A DNA stretch of 25,077 nucleotides, taken from Chloroflexia bacterium. Lineage in GTDB: Bacteria > Chloroflexota > Chloroflexia > Thermomicrobiales > JALYUS01. The DNA lies in contig JAICIL010000017.1 of assembly GCA_025924435.1 (NCBI GenBank), positions 1 through 25,077 of the forward strand, given 5' to 3'. Below the pieces are notes generated by a model. The model was not told the DNA's origin and did not search any database. It saw only the letters and a program-made list of their open reading frames with translations. The first letter of the stretch is position 1. The number at the start of each line of letters is the position of its first letter. This document shows, piece after piece, positions 22,497 to 25,077 of this stretch. A program made the position numbers and the translations under genes.

Positions 22497-23551
22497 CAGC
22501 GCACCAACCCGACGATCCGTTCGGCCGCGGCCCGGTTGCCCAGTTCCATGCGATCCATCGCGTATCGCTGCCGGACGGCGTGCGGCCAAGTTGGCGACAG
22601 GCAGATCTCCGCGACCTGCCGCGCGGTCGTCGCCGCGTCACCATCCGCACAGACAGCGGCAAGCCCCTGCCGCTCCAACGCCCGGACACGCTCTTCCTGG
22701 TCGTCGAGGTTCCGGACGCTCGGCAGGAATACGGCCGGCGTCTTCGCGACGCGGATCTCATTGACGGTGTTGTAGCCACCTTCCGCGATGACCAAGTCCG
22801 AGATGGCGAGCAGGTTGATTAATTCCGGCTCGTACTCGATCACCGTCATGCCGGGGAGCGGGCACAACCGACGCCGGAAATTCGGCCCCTGGATCACCAG
22901 ATGCCGCAGATGCGGCAGCCGCCCGGATACCCGCCGGTGCACCTCGTACACCGTGGCGAAGAAGGACTCCGCCTGCTCGGTGAAGCCCCCGCCGCCGACG
23001 GTCGAGGTGAGCACGAAATCCGCCGGGCCGATCCCGTACTTCGCCCGCAGCCGGTCCTGCGCCGCGCGGTCCGGCAGGCGGACGATCGGGCCGACGAAAG
23101 CGCCCTTGCGCGCGAGCGCCGTGGGCAGCGCGTAGCCGAACTCGGCGGGCGTATGCGGGATCAGGATCAAATCGACGCACGCGAGCGCGGGGTTCGCGAA
23201 AATTTCCGGTTGCCGGTCCGCTTTCATTTTCCGCATGATATAGACGGAGCGTGCCCCGGCGGACGCCGTTTCGTGCGCCGCCCCCGGAGGCAGCAGCGTG
23301 TCGTAGATCGTCACATCCGGCGCGAAGGAGCGCATCACCTCCGGCCAATGCGCGGTGCCGTCCGGGTCCGGTTCGATGAAATAGCGGAACGCGTCGCCGC
23401 AAAGCGCCTCTGTCGAACTGCTGCGCGTGTAGAACAGGATAGCCGCATCCGGGGCCAATTGCCGGACCGCGCGGGCGAGATTGAGCCCGCGCATCAGGTG
23501 GCCGAGGCCGCGGCGATTGTGGGCTTGGAACAAGAGACGCGGTGGCTGCAT
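22496..23551 (-). CDS. MurG-like GT-B glycosyltransferase (GT28-type)
   Basis: This 351-residue protein begins MQPPRLLFQAHNRRGLGHLM. GLGHLMR is the equivalent of the glycine-rich acceptor/diphosphate loop of MurG and related GT28 enzymes. The C-terminal domain has VLTSTVGGGGF, LVIQGPN, then ISDLVIAEGGYNTVNEI, which matches the MurG-type donor-binding 'GG..T..E' helix. It likely transfers a hexose or N-acetylhexosamine to an acceptor produced or modified by the flanking kinases. It is not MurG itself: the motifs differ and no peptidoglycan genes are near. ATG 23551 has GAGGGGA about five bases upstream. It starts 10 bp after the preceding kinase-like gene and overlaps the following one by 1 bp, so it sits firmly in the operon. 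Confidence 0.82.
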   Translation of the reverse strand: MQPPRLLFQAHNRRGLGHLMRGLNLARAVRQLAPDAAILFYTRSSSTEALCGDAFRYFIEPDPDGTAHWPEVMRSFAPDVTIYDTLLPPGAAHETASAGARSVYIMRKMKADRQPEIFANPALACVDLILIPHTPAEFGYALPTALARKGAFVGPIVRLPDRAAQDRLRAKYGIGPADFVLTSTVGGGGFTEQAESFFATVYEVHRRVSGRLPHLRHLVIQGPNFRRRLCPLPGMTVIEYEPELINLLAISDLVIAEGGYNTVNEIRVAKTPAVFLPSVRNLDDQEERVRALERQGLAAVCADGDAATTARQVAEICLSPTWPHAVRQRYAMDRMELGNRAAAERIVGLVR

Positions 23552-23561
23552 ATGTTTCCCC

Positions 23562-24806
23562 TCATCCGCCCGGCATCTGCGCGCGCAGTTCGCGCAGCCG
23601 CGCGAACGCCCGCTCGCAGGTGGCAGGCTGGAACCAATCCTTCTTGAACATCAGCGCCAGATAGGAGATCTCGGCACAGAGGCGATACCAGACGAGCCGC
23701 CCTTGATCCAGGCGCTGGCCCGCCCGATCCTCGTAGCCGCGCAGGTATGCGGCGCACGGCATTTCCAAAACGGCGGCCTGCTGCCCCGGCGCCTGGAACA
23801 CCGGAACATCGTAGGCGAGCGAGGTGAGCAGCGTGGCGATGTCGCGATACGGATCGCCGCGATGGGCCAGATCGAAGTCCGTCACGGCCCATTGATCCCC
23901 CGCCACGAGCATCTGCGAGCAGACGAAGTCGCCGTGACAGAAGCGGTCTATCTGTGGCCGCATGCGCGGCGCCCGCTCCAGCAGCAACTCCTCGATGCCG
24001 AGGAGCAACGCGGCGCAATCGGGCCGGAACCAGACGATCCAGCGGATATCTCGGCCGAGATCGGCCATAAACGGGCCGCGATCCCATATCGGTACGCCGG
24101 TGACGTCCAGATCGTGCAGTTCCCGGTGGAGCGCGCCGACCCGGTACAGCAACGCGGGCGCGTTCGCGGGATCCAGCAGGCCGGCCAGATCCTCTCCCGG
24201 CAACGCCGATTGGAAGTACAGGCAACGCGCCGCGTCGAAGCCGCGCGGCGCGGCCACGTCGAACGACGCCGCTTCCCGATTAACCGCGCGGGCGACGGCG
24301 GTGAGCGTGCCATAGGCCTCGGCGCACCGCGACGACCGCTTCACCTTGCCGACGAGCGCGTTCAGATGGAATGTCAGGCGGCGCAACGGAACGTAGCGGA
24401 GGATGTCCGGCGCGGCCCCGTGCCGATCGAGGGATCGCTCGTCGCACGGAGCCACGGACGCGGCCATCGCTGTCAGATACGGGTCATCCGGGAAGGTGTG
24501 CCAGGTGAGCCGATCGTCCTTGGCCGCGTACACCAGCGTAAGCGCGGCGAAATCGGACGGCGCACTCGCCGCGCCCCAGGCCTGGAGCGACCAGTAGAAG
24601 CGATCCAGCGCCCAGCCCTGTCCCTCCGTCCGTCCCTTGATTTCGGCATGGATGAGCGTCCGCCCCGGGCCCGCCGTCCGCCCCAGGAGATCGGCACAAC
24701 GCCGCTCGCCGCTGATCGCGTCGCGGAATCGCTCGACGTGCGGGTGGAACGGATGCCCCGGTTCGATGAACGGGAACAGCGCTATGTCCGTGCTGGCGAT
24801 GACCAT
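23562..24806 (-). CDS. APH-fold kinase-like protein with long N-terminal domain
   Basis: This 414-residue protein has an N-terminal domain of about 130 residues, then ILRYVPLRRLTFHL (135-148) and NALVGKVKR with likely ATP-binding Lys154; this resembles the same segment of the kinase ending at 20103. The catalytic loop is HGDFVCSQM (291-299): Asp293 is present and the Asn position is Gln298. TDFDLAHRGDP (309-319) is the metal-binding segment. It is therefore likely a small-molecule or sugar kinase of the APH superfamily, or a catalytically altered member. ATG 24806, with a G-rich site about 9 nt upstream, gives a 25-bp overlap with the preceding gene; the longer frame to 24908 would overlap much more and begins with unlike sequence. 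The reaction cannot be assigned. Confidence 0.75.
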   Translation of the reverse strand: MVIASTDIALFPFIEPGHPFHPHVERFRDAISGERRCADLLGRTAGPGRTLIHAEIKGRTEGQGWALDRFYWSLQAWGAASAPSDFAALTLVYAAKDDRLTWHTFPDDPYLTAMAASVAPCDERSLDRHGAAPDILRYVPLRRLTFHLNALVGKVKRSSRCAEAYGTLTAVARAVNREAASFDVAAPRGFDAARCLYFQSALPGEDLAGLLDPANAPALLYRVGALHRELHDLDVTGVPIWDRGPFMADLGRDIRWIVWFRPDCAALLLGIEELLLERAPRMRPQIDRFCHGDFVCSQMLVAGDQWAVTDFDLAHRGDPYRDIATLLTSLAYDVPVFQAPGQQAAVLEMPCAAYLRGYEDRAGQRLDQGRLVWYRLCAEISYLALMFKKDWFQPATCERAFARLRELRAQMPGG

Positions 24807-25077
24807 TCGATCGTTTCCCCCCCGAGACTGGTGATCTGCGGGCCGCCTGCGACCGTCAACCGCTCCGCCCGCTGCGCGACGAGATGGACGATATGCCCCT
24901 GCGCGCATCGTCGGTAGGCCAGGAAGCGGCCGCGAAAGGAGATGTCGTCCTCCACGTGGAGGGTTTCCGGCCGCTCACCGCGCGGGAAGAGCAACCAATC
25001 GGTGAACCCTTGCCCGCCGACCGTGCCGTCCACGCGGAAGCGGAGCGCCCGGTCCGCCGGGTCGGTCACGAGCCGGA
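24782..25077 (-). CDS. C-terminal fragment of an unidentified protein (runs off the right edge)
   Basis: Only the last 97 codons or so are present; the frame is open to the window end, so the GTG at 25069 is probably internal. The peptide is rich in beta-strand patterns (ALRFRVDGTVGGQGFTDWLL, then ISFRGRFLAYRRC and IVHLVAQRAERLTVAGG). This would suit the C-terminal beta-sandwich of a heparinase II/III or similar carbohydrate-active protein, but no catalytic motif is visible and I do not recognise it with confidence. Its 25-bp overlap with the next kinase-like gene places it in the same operon. Confidence 0.55.
   Translation of the reverse strand, partial: RLVTDPADRALRFRVDGTVGGQGFTDWLLFPRGERPETLHVEDDISFRGRFLAYRRCAQGHIVHLVAQRAERLTVAGGPQITSLGGETIEWSSPART

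Noticed and set aside
20103..24806. Aminoglycoside resistance genes
   Set aside because: The kinases have the APH fold but long extra domains, an operon with a glycosyltransferase and exporter, and changed catalytic loops; nothing points to a resistance enzyme.
1..25077. CRISPR array, rRNA genes, prophage or replication origin
   Set aside because: No regularly spaced direct repeats, no rRNA-like stretches, no phage genes and no DnaA-box clusters were seen.

Overview
The window is GC-rich bacterial DNA. By eye roughly two thirds of bases are G or C, third positions are mostly G/C, and GTG starts are common. Every recognisable intact gene reads on the minus strand, so transcription runs from high to low coordinates. 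The phylum cannot be fixed from the sequence. The combination of polysaccharide-type genes, stand-alone APH-fold kinases and high GC would suit a Chloroflexota/Thermomicrobia-like bacterium, but that is a guess. Promoters that can be read are of the housekeeping sigma-70 type (-10 boxes TATACT, TATGCT).

Right block (25077 to 18073, in transcription order): the C-terminal end of an unidentified protein, an APH-fold kinase-like protein, a MurG-like GT-B glycosyltransferase, two more APH-fold kinase-like proteins, and an MsbA-type ABC exporter with an odd C-terminal tail. Genes are closely spaced or overlap. This looks like one operon that builds a phosphorylated or otherwise kinase-modified glycoconjugate and exports it. 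I do not recognise a described pathway with this layout, and it is the most interesting part of the window.

Middle (18072 to 13354): a low-coding stretch with the frameshifted, degenerate N-terminal remnant of an ISL3-like transposase (plus strand). It is followed by a tRNA-Pro(CGG) with a textbook promoter, a large polytopic GT-C-like protein only 37 bp behind the tRNA, and an orphan dihydrolipoamide dehydrogenase.

Left block (13261 to 188): an 11-gene surface-polysaccharide cluster, most of whose junctions are ATGA, GTGA or TGATG overlaps. It holds three SAM-dependent methyltransferases, one Wzx-like flippase, six GT4 glycosyltransferases and one GT-C-like membrane protein. It has no obvious Wzy polymerase, initiating sugar-phosphate transferase, chain-length regulator or nucleotide-sugar synthesis gene, so it depends on loci elsewhere. 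An internal promoter between the third and fourth GT4 genes splits it into two transcriptional segments. At the extreme left edge another gene starts, with its own promoter, and its N-terminus resembles APH-family kinases.

Taken together the window is a cell-envelope glycan region: one flippase-dependent cluster with methylated sugars, one exporter-dependent cluster with three kinase-like proteins, and a tRNA/IS scar between them.
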